From assembly GCF_003413745.1 (NCBI RefSeq), contig NZ_QVID01000002.1, forward strand, positions 248,001-312,000: 64,000 nt of DNA, read 5' to 3'. The notes below the pieces were generated by a model that was not told the DNA's origin, did no database searches, and saw nothing but the letters and a program-made list of their open reading frames with translations. Shown here piece by piece: positions 17,507-27,036 of this stretch. The DNA comes from Marixanthomonas ophiurae (GTDB taxonomy: Bacteria > Bacteroidota > Bacteroidia > Flavobacteriales > Flavobacteriaceae). The stretch's first letter is position 1. Every line of letters starts with the position of its first letter. Made by a program: the position numbers and the translations under genes.

Positions 17507-20425
17507 ATGAAAAAAAATTATCTACTATTAATGCTTAGCTTTTTATGCTTAGCAACCGTATTTGGGCAGGAAAAATTTCCCCCAGAAGAAGTAATAACAG
17601 GAACTTTTCTTGGTAAAACAATCCCATTAAGAGATTTCCCAACAATTCAGCCTGGTGATGTAAGAAGCGAAGCTATCGAGGTGATGGTGCCTAACGACTC
17701 TAGAACACCTATGGAACATGTTGAGACAACTACAGTAATAAACAATCTACAAACCGAAAAAGGAAAAATTCAAACAAGAGAAATTGAGCAAAACTTTATA
17801 GGTGTTTCACAATCTGAATCTGGGTTTTTACCTCCTGATCCTACTGGTGCAGTAGGGCCAGATCATTACGTTCACTCAGTAAACTCATTAGTGAAAATTT
17901 TTGACAAATCAGGAAACCTTGAAGTTGGACCTGTAAGTTTAAGTGCTTTTTTAGGTATTAATTCTAATGCTGGTGATCCTATAATTATGTACGATCAATT
18001 AGCAGATCGATGGGTAGTAAGTGAATTTGGTTCATTGAACAACTCATTAGCCATTGGTGTTTCTGAAACAAGTGACCCTACAGGTGCTTACAATGTATAC
18101 CAATACATATTTAGTGGTTTTCCAGATTATCCAAAATATGGAATGTGGCATGATGGATATTATGGTACAGTTAACTTAAATGGACAAACTACTCAAGGAT
18201 TTGTGATGGAGCGCGACGAAATGCTAGTAGGTGGACCAGATCCTCAGATTTTGATTTTTAATTTACCACAAATTGTAGTAAACCCTAATCAAGTAAAAAG
18301 TCCAGGAGCTGTAAGTTTGCTAGGTACAGATGTAGATCCTTCAACACCAGGCTATATAACCTATCTTCAAGATGATGGTTGGACTAGTCAGATAAGTTTC
18401 GATCACTTAAAGGTTTGGGAAATTGATGTAGACTGGAACAACATAGGGAATTCTACAATTTCACAACCATTGGAAATTCCAACCGATCCTTTTGATGCAG
18501 GCGAACTTTTTGGTAACGGAAACGGAGCTATTCGTCAACCAGGTACTAGTCAACGGTTAGCTGGACACGGTGGGATTATCTCATTCCCAACTCATTACCG
18601 ATCTTTTGGTAGTTATAATTCATGGTTAATCACATTTAATACCTTTATTGATGCTAACGAAACAGGAGGTATCCGTTGGATTGAATTAAGAAATGATGGT
18701 TCTAGCGATTGGTCAATTTTTCAAGAAGGAACATACTCTATCGCAGACGGTCATAGCCGTTTGATGAGTAGTGCTGCAATGGACGCCGCTGGTAACATTG
18801 GTATGGCATATACAACTGCTAGTGAAAACTTACCAGTTTCTCTACGTTACACCGGTAGGTTTAATGGAGATCCTTTAGGAGAAATGACGGTAGAAGAAAC
18901 GACTATCATTGATGGTCCTGGTGTTCGTAACAATACGAATAGGTATGGTGATTATTCGCACATGTCTTTAGACCCAAATGACTTTACATTTTGGTTTACC
19001 TCAGATTATTTTTCTTCTACAAACCAATGGAGAACACAAATAGCATCATTTGGTTTAAGTGGAGGTTTTGCTGCAGATTTAGGAGCAATCTCTATTGATG
19101 AACCTGAAGATGGGGTTTTAACTGCCAATGAGTCAGTAGAAGTTACCATTAGAAATTTTGGATCTAACCCTCAAAGTGGTTTTCCATTAGAACTTTACTT
19201 AGATGGAAACTTAGTTGCGACCGAAGTTTTTTCAGGAACAATAAACCCTAATGATACAGATACATATACTTTTAACGAGACATTGGATCTTTCAAACCAG
19301 TCGCAGACCTATACTATAGAAGTTGCTACTGATTTGTCTGGAGATGAATTTGAAGGTAATGATAGAATTTCTAAAGATGTAACCAGTTTATTTGCTGAAG
19401 ATGTTGGAGCATTAGCTATTACGTCTCCAGAAACTGGAAATGGTTTGGGAATGCAAACTGTTACTATAGAAATTCAAAATTTTGGTGCTAACCAACAATC
19501 TAATTTTGATGTTCAATACAGTGTGGATGGTGAAGCACCGGTAGTAGAAACTTTTACTGGAACAATTGATTCTGGAGAAACTGCTAGCTTTGATTTTACA
19601 GAACAGGTAAACTTTACAGAATTGAAGGAATATGAAATAACTGCTACTACCAATTTATCTGGAGATGAGCAGGCTTCAAACGACTCCGTTACTGTTATTA
19701 TTGAAAACTTGATTTGCCAGCCAGAATTATTCTGTATTCTTGGAGACGGGTTCCAATTAGTTTCAATTGCAGAAATAAACAACGTTTCAGGTTGCGAGGG
19801 CTATGGTGATTTTAGAAGCCAGATAGCAAATCTTGACCCAGGAAGTACCAATGATATTACTCTTACAACTGGTTATGGAAGCCAAAATGTAAAGGTTTGG
19901 ATAGATTTTAATGATGACTTTAACTTTGCAGGAAACGAAGTGGTAGTTCCTAATTTCGAAATTGCTCCTGGTGAAACTGCAGGTTCTTATACCGAAACAT
20001 TAGACTTGATTATTCCTTCTGATGCTCCCCTTGGAGAACATATTATGAGGGTTAGAAGTAGCAGAGACTCTGCTGTTCCAAATGGATGTATTGATGACGG
20101 TGTTGGTGAAGTAGAAGATTACACAGTGAATATTGGAAGCCTTGGCGTAAACGATTTTAAAATTTCAGATTCTGAATTGATTGTTACTACTTTAGGAAAC
20201 AATAAATATGATGTTACATTGTCTACCACTTTTGATGGTGGTGTGTATTTATCAATTTTCAATACACTTGGACAGGAAGTAGCGATGAATAAATCAGTGT
20301 CTAAAGAAGGAAACACATACAAAGCTTCTCTAGATATGTCCAAAGTTTCAAGTGGTGTTTATATCTTGAAGATGGGTGGAATTTCTACTACAAGTTATAA
20401 AACAGCAAGGATTATTGTTGAGTAA
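17507..20425 (+). CDS. Large secreted T9SS protein with CARDB repeats and GEVED domain
   Basis: 972 residues. Signal peptide (MKKNYLLLMLSFLCLATVFGQ). A ~430-residue region with the signature PPDPTGAVGPDHYVHSVN and a run of WIELRNDGSSDWSIFQEGTY looks like a beta-propeller adhesin region. Two CARDB-like immunoglobulin repeats of ~110 residues follow (VTIRNFGSNPQSGFPLEL; IEIQNFGANQQSNFDVQY), then a GEVED domain (VKVWIDFNDDFNF ... GVGEVEDYTV) and a T9SS type A domain ending ARIIVE. No catalytic motif is recognisable. It forms a tandem pair with the next gene, with which it shares architecture throughout. A surface adhesin or matrix role is inference. Confidence 0.82.
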   Translation: MKKNYLLLMLSFLCLATVFGQEKFPPEEVITGTFLGKTIPLRDFPTIQPGDVRSEAIEVMVPNDSRTPMEHVETTTVINNLQTEKGKIQTREIEQNFIGVSQSESGFLPPDPTGAVGPDHYVHSVNSLVKIFDKSGNLEVGPVSLSAFLGINSNAGDPIIMYDQLADRWVVSEFGSLNNSLAIGVSETSDPTGAYNVYQYIFSGFPDYPKYGMWHDGYYGTVNLNGQTTQGFVMERDEMLVGGPDPQILIFNLPQIVVNPNQVKSPGAVSLLGTDVDPSTPGYITYLQDDGWTSQISFDHLKVWEIDVDWNNIGNSTISQPLEIPTDPFDAGELFGNGNGAIRQPGTSQRLAGHGGIISFPTHYRSFGSYNSWLITFNTFIDANETGGIRWIELRNDGSSDWSIFQEGTYSIADGHSRLMSSAAMDAAGNIGMAYTTASENLPVSLRYTGRFNGDPLGEMTVEETTIIDGPGVRNNTNRYGDYSHMSLDPNDFTFWFTSDYFSSTNQWRTQIASFGLSGGFAADLGAISIDEPEDGVLTANESVEVTIRNFGSNPQSGFPLELYLDGNLVATEVFSGTINPNDTDTYTFNETLDLSNQSQTYTIEVATDLSGDEFEGNDRISKDVTSLFAEDVGALAITSPETGNGLGMQTVTIEIQNFGANQQSNFDVQYSVDGEAPVVETFTGTIDSGETASFDFTEQVNFTELKEYEITATTNLSGDEQASNDSVTVIIENLICQPELFCILGDGFQLVSIAEINNVSGCEGYGDFRSQIANLDPGSTNDITLTTGYGSQNVKVWIDFNDDFNFAGNEVVVPNFEIAPGETAGSYTETLDLIIPSDAPLGEHIMRVRSSRDSAVPNGCIDDGVGEVEDYTVNIGSLGVNDFKISDSELIVTTLGNNKYDVTLSTTFDGGVYLSIFNTLGQEVAMNKSVSKEGNTYKASLDMSKVSSGVYILKMGGISTTSYKTARIIVE

Positions 20426-20457
20426 GAATAGCTTTTTTAAAACTTAATATCTTTAAT

Positions 20458-20490
20458 AAAAAACCTGTGAATTTTTTCACAGGTTTTTTT
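20458..20490 (+). terminator. Intrinsic terminator after the first CARDB/GEVED gene
   Basis: The stem AAACCTGTGAA pairs with TTCACAGGTTT around a short T loop and is followed by a T run. It separates the two tandem paralogues, so each is likely transcribed from its own promoter. Confidence 0.8.
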
Positions 20491-20561
20491 GTTTAAAAAC
20501 ACAATTTTAAAACTATAACAACTTATACCAGCTTTTAAACCTTAACTTCTTTGATTTTTTA

Positions 20562-20572
20562 ATAGTATATTG
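20562..20572 (+). promoter_or_regulatory. Shared promoter-like element, copy 2
   Basis: ATAGTATATTG, identical to 17457-17467, 30 nt before the ATG at 20602 and just after the terminator of the previous gene. A TTTG at about 20550 could serve as part of the upstream element. Confidence 0.4.
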
Positions 20573-20601
20573 TGAAAAATTAAGAACATTAAAATAATCG
20601 T

Positions 20602-23526
20602 ATGAAAATTAAAAATTTACTACTCTTATTTACTTTTTTTTGCACTTATGCTACTTTTGCTCAGGACGTCCATGAGCCAGACGTAATTGCTACTGGTAAA
20701 TTTGTTAAAAAAACTATTCCTTTACGTGATATGCCCGTAAGGACAACTATTGAAAAAGAAGAAACCAGCAACCTTAAAATCATTCAAAATAGATTGCGTG
20801 CAAATAGAAAGACGAATGAAAATGCTCTTCCTTTGGACGGTGATGGCTTAGCACAAAAAAAGTTTGGTGGTGTTACCACTAAGGCAATCGAACAAAATTT
20901 TGATGGTGCCGATGCCTCAGAAGGTCAAGCAACACCCCCAGACCCTACAGGGGCAGTAGGACCAAATCACTATGTTCATGCTGTAAATTTAGTGGTAAAA
21001 ATATTTGATAAGTCCGGGAGCCTTTTGGCGGGGCCTACTTTTTTAGGAGACTTTTTAGGATCAGGTAATAACAGTGGAGATCCAATTGTATTGTACGATC
21101 AATTGGCAGATCGCTTTTTTGTAAGCCAGTTTGATACAGGTAATGATAGCCTTATTATAGGAGTTTCTGAAACCTCTGATCCAACAGGTTCATACAATGT
21201 ATATGAGTTTCCATTAGATGCTTTTCCAGATTATCCACATTACTCTGTTTGGCCGGATGCTTATTACCTAACTGCTAATAAGTTTTCAGGAAATACTACC
21301 TACGCTTTAGAACGTGATGCATTACTAGCTGGAGATCCGGAACCTAAAATTATAGGATTTAATCTCCCTGGTGTAACCAATAATCCAGATACAGTATTTA
21401 GTCCAGAACCTGCTAATTTAACCGGTACTTCCTTTCCTGCAGATGTGCCTGGATATATAGTGTACTTACAAGATGATGGTTGGTCTGGAGTAACTTTCGA
21501 TCACTTAAAAGTTTGGGAGATTGAATTGGATTGGAGTACTACTTCAAACTCAACCATATCATCACCGCTTGAAATACCAACAACCCCTTTTGAAGCTACT
21601 TTTGCACCCTTTGGAACAGGAGATGTAGGACAGCCTGGAACAAATCAAAAAATCGATATGATTGGAGGGGTAATCTCCTATGCCGCTAATTATCGTAGTT
21701 TTGGCAGCCATAATTCTTGGGTAATTACTTTTAATGTAGATGTAGATGGCAATGATACCTCGGGTATTCGTTGGATAGAGCTCCGTAATGATGCCTCTAA
21801 CGATTGGTCCATTTTTCAAGAAGGCACGTATGCACCAGCAGACGGCAATAGCCGTTTTATGGGAAGTGCTGCAATGGATGCAGCTGGGAACATAGGTATA
21901 GGCTTTAACATAGCTAGCCCTACTTTACCAGCGGGAATTCGATATACTGGTCGCTTTAATGGAGATCCATTGGGCGAAATGACTGTAGCCGAAACTACCA
22001 TAATAGATGGTGTTGGAGTACAATCAAATACAAATCGATTTGGAGATTATTCACACTTAACAATGGATCCAGATAACTTTACATTCTGGCATACTGCGGA
22101 ATATTTTGCATCTAATAACTTTTGGACTACGCGTGTAGCTTCTTTTAGCCTATCTGGAGGTTTTGCTAATGATGTAGGGGTGAATAATATTACAGCACCA
22201 GAAAGCGGGATATTGACTAATGCCGAAACTGTAGAAGTTGTTATTCGTAACTTTGGTGCAGATGCACAATCTAATATTCCTTTAGAATTACGTGTTAATG
22301 GAACCCTTGAAGCTTCCGAAACTTTTACAGGTACGATAAACCCAAATGAAACAGGAACGTATAGTTTTAGTCAAACCGTAGATCTTTCAAACGAAGGGGA
22401 TACATACACGATTGAGGCCAAAACCGTTTTAAGCGGCGATGAATTTACAGACAACGACGGTTTTACTAAAGATGCTACTCATTATTTAGGAGATGATGTA
22501 GGAATAACAGCCGTTCCTGCACCAGAATCCGGAGAAGGGTTGGGTATAGAAACCGTGACTGTAACCATTACAAATTTTGGCGATAATCCACAATCTAATT
22601 TCGATGTGCAATATTCCCTAGATGGCGATACGCCAGTTGTCGAAACCTTCACAGGTACTATAGACTCTCAAGAAGAAGTTGATTTTAGTTTTTCTGAAAC
22701 AGCAGACCTTTCCATATTAGGTACTTATGAAATTGACGCACAGACAAATCTAAGTTCAGATCAAAATACCGATAACGATGCTTTTCAGGTAACTGTTGAA
22801 AACCTGCAATGTCTTCCAACAGCAGATTGTAGTGATGGAGATGGTATTGAATATTTTGTAATTGGTACAATTGACAACACCACCTCGTGCTCCCCAAATG
22901 GATATGGAGACTACACAGATTTAAACACAGAACTTGATATTGATTCAACTGTAGAAGTTACAATTGCCTCAGGTTTTATTAGTCAAATCTTTTCTTTGTG
23001 GATTGATTATAATGATAACTCTGTTTTTGATAGTGACGAACTGCTTATTGAAGATGTAGCTATACCTAACGCAGGAGAAGAAGTAACAGTATCTATAGCT
23101 ATTCCCGATGATCAAGCTTTATTAGGAACACACTTATTACGTGTTCGAGCTGGATACTCAGAAACTGAGGACACTACGGCAGATCCTTGTATTGATTTTA
23201 CTTGGGGTGAAACCGAAGATTATACAGTGACCATTACTGATCCTAATTTGGCTGTGGGACAACAGGAATTTAACAATACCGATGTATTAATATATCGTGT
23301 ATCTAATAAAATCTATGAGGTTTCATTCAATACCACAACCGATTTTGGTACAATTAATTATGAGGTGTTCAATACCTTGGGTCAAAAAATAACTGCTGGT
23401 AATATGGATAATAGCAATGATGGCTACAAAACTACTGTAAATCTTGCAAGCGTAGCTTCTGGTATGTACTTGGTTAAACTGTACAATAATGAATTTAGTA
23501 CTGTTAAACGTTTGATTGTTCAGTAA
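20602..23526 (+). CDS. Large secreted T9SS protein with CARDB repeats and GEVED domain, paralogue
   Basis: 974 residues, colinear with the preceding protein. Signal peptide ending TYATFAQ; DPTGAVGPNHYVHAVN region; the WIELRNDASNDWSIFQEGTY segment; two CARDB-like repeats (VVIRNFGADAQSNIPLEL; VTITNFGDNPQSNFDVQY); a GEVED domain (LWIDYNDNSVFDSDEL ... WGETEDYTV); and a T9SS type A domain ending VKRLIVQ. The pair arose by full-length gene duplication and has diverged along its whole length, unlike the LRR pair. No enzyme motif is seen. Predicted surface-attached or secreted protein of unknown ligand. Confidence 0.82.
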   Translation: MKIKNLLLLFTFFCTYATFAQDVHEPDVIATGKFVKKTIPLRDMPVRTTIEKEETSNLKIIQNRLRANRKTNENALPLDGDGLAQKKFGGVTTKAIEQNFDGADASEGQATPPDPTGAVGPNHYVHAVNLVVKIFDKSGSLLAGPTFLGDFLGSGNNSGDPIVLYDQLADRFFVSQFDTGNDSLIIGVSETSDPTGSYNVYEFPLDAFPDYPHYSVWPDAYYLTANKFSGNTTYALERDALLAGDPEPKIIGFNLPGVTNNPDTVFSPEPANLTGTSFPADVPGYIVYLQDDGWSGVTFDHLKVWEIELDWSTTSNSTISSPLEIPTTPFEATFAPFGTGDVGQPGTNQKIDMIGGVISYAANYRSFGSHNSWVITFNVDVDGNDTSGIRWIELRNDASNDWSIFQEGTYAPADGNSRFMGSAAMDAAGNIGIGFNIASPTLPAGIRYTGRFNGDPLGEMTVAETTIIDGVGVQSNTNRFGDYSHLTMDPDNFTFWHTAEYFASNNFWTTRVASFSLSGGFANDVGVNNITAPESGILTNAETVEVVIRNFGADAQSNIPLELRVNGTLEASETFTGTINPNETGTYSFSQTVDLSNEGDTYTIEAKTVLSGDEFTDNDGFTKDATHYLGDDVGITAVPAPESGEGLGIETVTVTITNFGDNPQSNFDVQYSLDGDTPVVETFTGTIDSQEEVDFSFSETADLSILGTYEIDAQTNLSSDQNTDNDAFQVTVENLQCLPTADCSDGDGIEYFVIGTIDNTTSCSPNGYGDYTDLNTELDIDSTVEVTIASGFISQIFSLWIDYNDNSVFDSDELLIEDVAIPNAGEEVTVSIAIPDDQALLGTHLLRVRAGYSETEDTTADPCIDFTWGETEDYTVTITDPNLAVGQQEFNNTDVLIYRVSNKIYEVSFNTTTDFGTINYEVFNTLGQKITAGNMDNSNDGYKTTVNLASVASGMYLVKLYNNEFSTVKRLIVQ

Positions 23527-23547
23527 AATAATCCTTTTATAAACTAC

Positions 23548-23577
23548 AAAAGCGTCCCTAAATCCAGGGACGCTTTT
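23548..23577. terminator. Bidirectional terminator between convergent genes
   Basis: AAAAGCGTCCCT pairs with AGGGACGCTTTT around a 6-nt loop, with T runs on both sides. It serves the CARDB/GEVED gene (plus) and the endonuclease gene (minus). Confidence 0.85.
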
Positions 23578-23604
23578 TAATTTTCAATTAACTGTATGTA
23601 ACAG

Positions 23605-24645
23605 TTACTCTACAATAATTTTTTTAGTGATTCTTTTTTCTGAAGAAGTAACTTGCAATAAATACATACCGCTTTTAAAAGCTGAAACATTAATGAAATT
23701 TTCTTGCGTAGCTGTTTGCTCAAGCACTTTTCTACCCGTTAAATCAAAAAGCACATAGCTTTTTGCTTGAAAAGCTGTTGTTGATTGAACCCAAATTTTT
23801 TCTGAAGCAGGGTTAGGATATAGGTTTAGAGCATTAGCTGAAAAATCTTGAAAAGACAATAGTCCCCATCGGTCTTCTGCTTGTGGGCCACCCCAGATAA
23901 TTGTTGCCAATACAGGATTGTCTATAAAAGGGTTTCTATTGCCATATTCATCTTCTAAATATGGGTTTCGTTGATCTTCCAACTCACTTACAGGGTCATC
24001 AACGTTCCACTGTAAAAATAGTTCAAGCATATCAGTTGATCCTTGAGTGGCTCCATTTCCAACTAAAGAGGGTAAACAACGGTCGCCATATCGTGTGTAC
24101 ATATACATCATAATACGGGCTACATCTCCTTTCCATTCATCGCCAGGGTACCAAGAACTGCTTACCGAACCAGCATTTCCACTTCCGGTGATAAATTTCT
24201 TATTGCCACGATTTCCATTGGCTTGCACATCAGATGGGCGCAGGTTTTGCGGATCAGCGCCGATACCGACAGTATTATTGCCATTATTGGGCATAGGTGG
24301 ATTGGCCAAAGACCGCGGAAAAGTGTGCTCTCTATTATATTCACAATTTCCTCCTCCAAAATCGTCTTTATCTCGGCTCCTGTCCGTAGTGCAATTGCCA
24401 TCACTGTCATCATATCCGTAAATAAGCAACACATTGGAGTTGGTTAAAGGATCTTCGTCCGTAATTTTTACTACGTCCCTTATATCACCATAAGTAAAGG
24501 TGGTGTTATTAATGTCAATTTTGTTTTGAAGCTCAAAATACAAATCCTGACCCGTTAGGGTGAGATCCACATCGTTATAATACGATTGTTGAGCAAACGT
24601 AATTTGAACAATAAATAGAATTGGGATAAGTAAAAATTTGTTCAT
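23605..24645 (-). CDS. Secreted endonuclease I with T9SS sorting domain
   Basis: 346 residues. Signal peptide MNKFLLIPILFIVQITFAQ; endonuclease I (EndA/NucM) domain at about 20-250 with DGNCTTDRS, catalytic YNREHTFPRSLA, ADPQNLRPSDVQANGNRGN and GDEWKGDVARIMMYMYTRYG; and a T9SS type A domain (LNLYPNPASEKIWV ... ITKKIIVE). It is predicted to cut DNA or RNA outside the cell. It begins 8 nt after the stop of the RNA methyltransferase gene on the same strand, so the two may be co-transcribed although their roles are unrelated. It is a smaller relative of the nuclease at 15343-17304. Confidence 0.92.
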   Translation of the reverse strand: MNKFLLIPILFIVQITFAQQSYYNDVDLTLTGQDLYFELQNKIDINNTTFTYGDIRDVVKITDEDPLTNSNVLLIYGYDDSDGNCTTDRSRDKDDFGGGNCEYNREHTFPRSLANPPMPNNGNNTVGIGADPQNLRPSDVQANGNRGNKKFITGSGNAGSVSSSWYPGDEWKGDVARIMMYMYTRYGDRCLPSLVGNGATQGSTDMLELFLQWNVDDPVSELEDQRNPYLEDEYGNRNPFIDNPVLATIIWGGPQAEDRWGLLSFQDFSANALNLYPNPASEKIWVQSTTAFQAKSYVLFDLTGRKVLEQTATQENFINVSAFKSGMYLLQVTSSEKRITKKIIVE

Positions 24646-24653
24646 CCTGTAAT

Positions 24654-25862
24654 TTATTTATGTTGAAGTAAAGCAATGTAAAATCCATCAAACCCAGATT
24701 TGCTGGCATATATTTTTTCTTCTTGTACTAATGAAAAGTTAGTTCCAGCTTCACTACTTAAAAAAGTGGAAACTTGTTCGCTGTTTTCAGAAGGTAAAAT
24801 AGAACACGTAGCATAAACTAATTGTCCTCCTTGTTTTACCATCGTTGAATACGATGTTAACAATTCTTGTTGTGTATTTTTTATTTTTTCTAGAAACTCA
24901 GGTTGTAATTTCCATTTAGCATCTGGATTACGTTTTAAAACACCTAAACCAGAACAAGGAGCATCTATTAAAACCTTATCAGCAGACCCTTTTAATTTTT
25001 TAATCACCTTTGTAGTGTCGATTACCCGCGTTTCAATGTTATGGGCTCCATTTCTGCGTGCGCGACGCTTCAGTTCTTTCAGTTTATTGCCATAAATATC
25101 AAGCGCAATCACCTGTCCTTTGTTATCCATCAACGAAGCAATATGAAGACTTTTTCCACCAGCGCCGGCACAAGCATCGATTACACGCATTCCAGGTTCT
25201 GGTTTTAAAACTTCTGCAACTTTTTGAGACGAGGCGTCTTGGACTTCAAACCAGCCATTTTTAAATGCATCGGTAATAAACACGTTAGCACGTTCTTTCA
25301 ATTTTAATGCATACGGATAGCCATTAATGGTTTCGGTTTCTATTTCAGCATCGAATAGCTCGTTTTGGACCTGTTTTACAGTAGCTTTCAATGGGTTTAC
25401 CCGTAACACTACATCGGCCAATTGATTTAAAGCACTAATTTCAGCAGTCCATTTCTTACCTAATTCAGCTTCACCTAATTTGTCCATCCAATCTGGAATG
25501 GATTCTCGGTATTTTCTAATTTTTGATAATTCATCAAACTTACCTTTAATGCGGCGGGTAGGTGTATTTTCAAACTGTGGCCATTCCGGTATTTTAATTC
25601 CGTTAAGCGTTGCCCAAACAGTAAAAAGACGGAATAGGTTTGCACGGTCAAAAGGTTCTTTAACTTCTGCTATTTCAGCATATAAACGTTTCCAACGTAC
25701 AATATCGTAGGTGGTTTCTGCAATAAAACTTCGATCGCGAGACCCCCAACGTTTATCACGTTTTAGAGTCTCTCTTAAAACTTTGTCAGCTTGCTTATTT
25801 TCATTGAAAATTAAGTGCAAGGAATCGATTGTTGCAAATACTAAATTTCGGTGTAACCTCAT
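24654..25862 (-). CDS. RsmB/NOP-family RNA (cytosine-C5) methyltransferase
   Basis: 402 residues. An N-terminal helical RNA-binding region (about 1-130) is followed by a Rossmann SAM-dependent methyltransferase. The SAM-binding motif is VIDACAGAGGKSLHIA. The two catalytic cysteines are in DAPCSGLGVLKRNPDAKW (motif IV) and YATCSILPSENSEQV (motif VI, nucleophile). It methylates cytosine in rRNA, but whether at the RsmB or another site cannot be decided here. ATG at 25862. Confidence 0.93.
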   Translation of the reverse strand: MRLHRNLVFATIDSLHLIFNENKQADKVLRETLKRDKRWGSRDRSFIAETTYDIVRWKRLYAEIAEVKEPFDRANLFRLFTVWATLNGIKIPEWPQFENTPTRRIKGKFDELSKIRKYRESIPDWMDKLGEAELGKKWTAEISALNQLADVVLRVNPLKATVKQVQNELFDAEIETETINGYPYALKLKERANVFITDAFKNGWFEVQDASSQKVAEVLKPEPGMRVIDACAGAGGKSLHIASLMDNKGQVIALDIYGNKLKELKRRARRNGAHNIETRVIDTTKVIKKLKGSADKVLIDAPCSGLGVLKRNPDAKWKLQPEFLEKIKNTQQELLTSYSTMVKQGGQLVYATCSILPSENSEQVSTFLSSEAGTNFSLVQEEKIYASKSGFDGFYIALLQHK

Positions 25863-25932
25863 GGCTTTAATTTGGATTGCAAAGGTATTATAATCCCGTT
25901 GTTTTCTTTATTTTTGGCGAAAAATTTTATAT

Positions 25933-26973
25933 ATGCGCTTTTCCCCTTTTCTATTTATATTTATAGGCTTAGCCTCCTGTACATCAAATCATTCAAAAAA
26001 TTTTACATCTGTTGCCATAGAACCTGTGTTTGTGGACAGTTTGAGTATTAGAGCTATTGAACCTTTGGATGAAAATAGGATATGGTTTGCTGCAGATAAA
26101 GGGATTGTCGGGCTCATTGATAATAAGCAACCTAAGCTAGCAACCATTAAATATGAAGATTCTCTATTGCATTTCCGTTCCATTGCGGCTACCGATTCTG
26201 CTGCTTTTGTATTGAGTATAGCAAATCCGGCCGTATTGTATAGAATTGGTTTTAATGGAACCGAAGCAACTAATATTCAAGAAGTATATACCGAAAATGC
26301 AGAAACCGTTTTTTATGACTCTATGAAATTCTGGAATAATAAAGAAGGAATTGCAATGGGTGACCCAATTGATGGCTGTCTGTCTATACTTATTACTCAA
26401 GATGGTGGAAACACGTGGCAAAAACTCCCTTGCGACAATCTTCCAAAGGTTGAAACAGGAGAAGCTGCTTTTGCGGCCAGTAACAGTAATATAGCGCTTT
26501 ATAAAAATAATGTTTGGATTGCAACAGGAGGGAAGCAAGCACGTATATTTCGTTCAAAAAATAAAGGAAAGGATTGGGAAGTTTTTGATACGCCTATTGT
26601 ACAAGGAAAAGCCATGACCGGAATTTATAGTGTTGATTTTTTTGATGCTAAAACAGGGGTGATATTTGGGGGCGACTGGGACAAGAAGGACTTCAATGAA
26701 GGCAATAAAGCAATTACAACTGATGGTGGAAAAACGTGGAGCTTATTAAGTAATGGTGAAGGACCCGGCTATCGATCGTCGGTTAAATTTGTGCCTGACA
26801 CAAATGGGAATGATTTTGTTGCTGTAGGTTCGCCTGGGTTATCATACAGCAATGACCAAGGAGAAACGTGGCAGGAGCTATCAAAAGAAGGGTTTTATGC
26901 GATTGAATTTGTAAACGATTCCATTGCTTTTGCTAGTGGTAAAAATAAAATATCCAAGCTCATTTTTAAATAA
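25933..26973 (+). CDS. Lipoprotein with YCF48/BNR-like beta-propeller
   Basis: 346 residues. Lipoprotein signal MRFSPFLFIFIGLASC with the Cys at residue 16. The mature part is a beta-propeller with Asp-box-like repeats (ITQDGGNTWQKL, RSKNKGKDWEVF, ITTDGGKTWSLL, YSNDQGETWQEL), as in the YCF48/BNR/sialidase fold. Databases often label such flavobacterial proteins oxidoreductase, but I see no redox motif. It is divergent from the methyltransferase gene, with a 70-nt gap. Role unknown. Confidence 0.8.
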   Translation: MRFSPFLFIFIGLASCTSNHSKNFTSVAIEPVFVDSLSIRAIEPLDENRIWFAADKGIVGLIDNKQPKLATIKYEDSLLHFRSIAATDSAAFVLSIANPAVLYRIGFNGTEATNIQEVYTENAETVFYDSMKFWNNKEGIAMGDPIDGCLSILITQDGGNTWQKLPCDNLPKVETGEAAFAASNSNIALYKNNVWIATGGKQARIFRSKNKGKDWEVFDTPIVQGKAMTGIYSVDFFDAKTGVIFGGDWDKKDFNEGNKAITTDGGKTWSLLSNGEGPGYRSSVKFVPDTNGNDFVAVGSPGLSYSNDQGETWQELSKEGFYAIEFVNDSIAFASGKNKISKLIFK

Positions 26974-26977
26974 ATAG

Positions 26978-27013
26978 TAAAAGGGAACATATTTTACAAT
27001 ACATTCCCTTTTA
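26978..27013. terminator. Bidirectional terminator
   Basis: TAAAAGGGAA pairs with TTCCCTTTTA across a 16-nt loop, between convergent genes ending at 26973 and 27037. Confidence 0.65.
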
Positions 27014-27036
27014 GCTAAACAAAAACCAACCAATTA

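Noticed and set aside
24047-24447. Overlapping open frames on both strands inside the endonuclease gene
   Set aside because: They are shadows of a gene with a full set of endonuclease I motifs and a T9SS tail.
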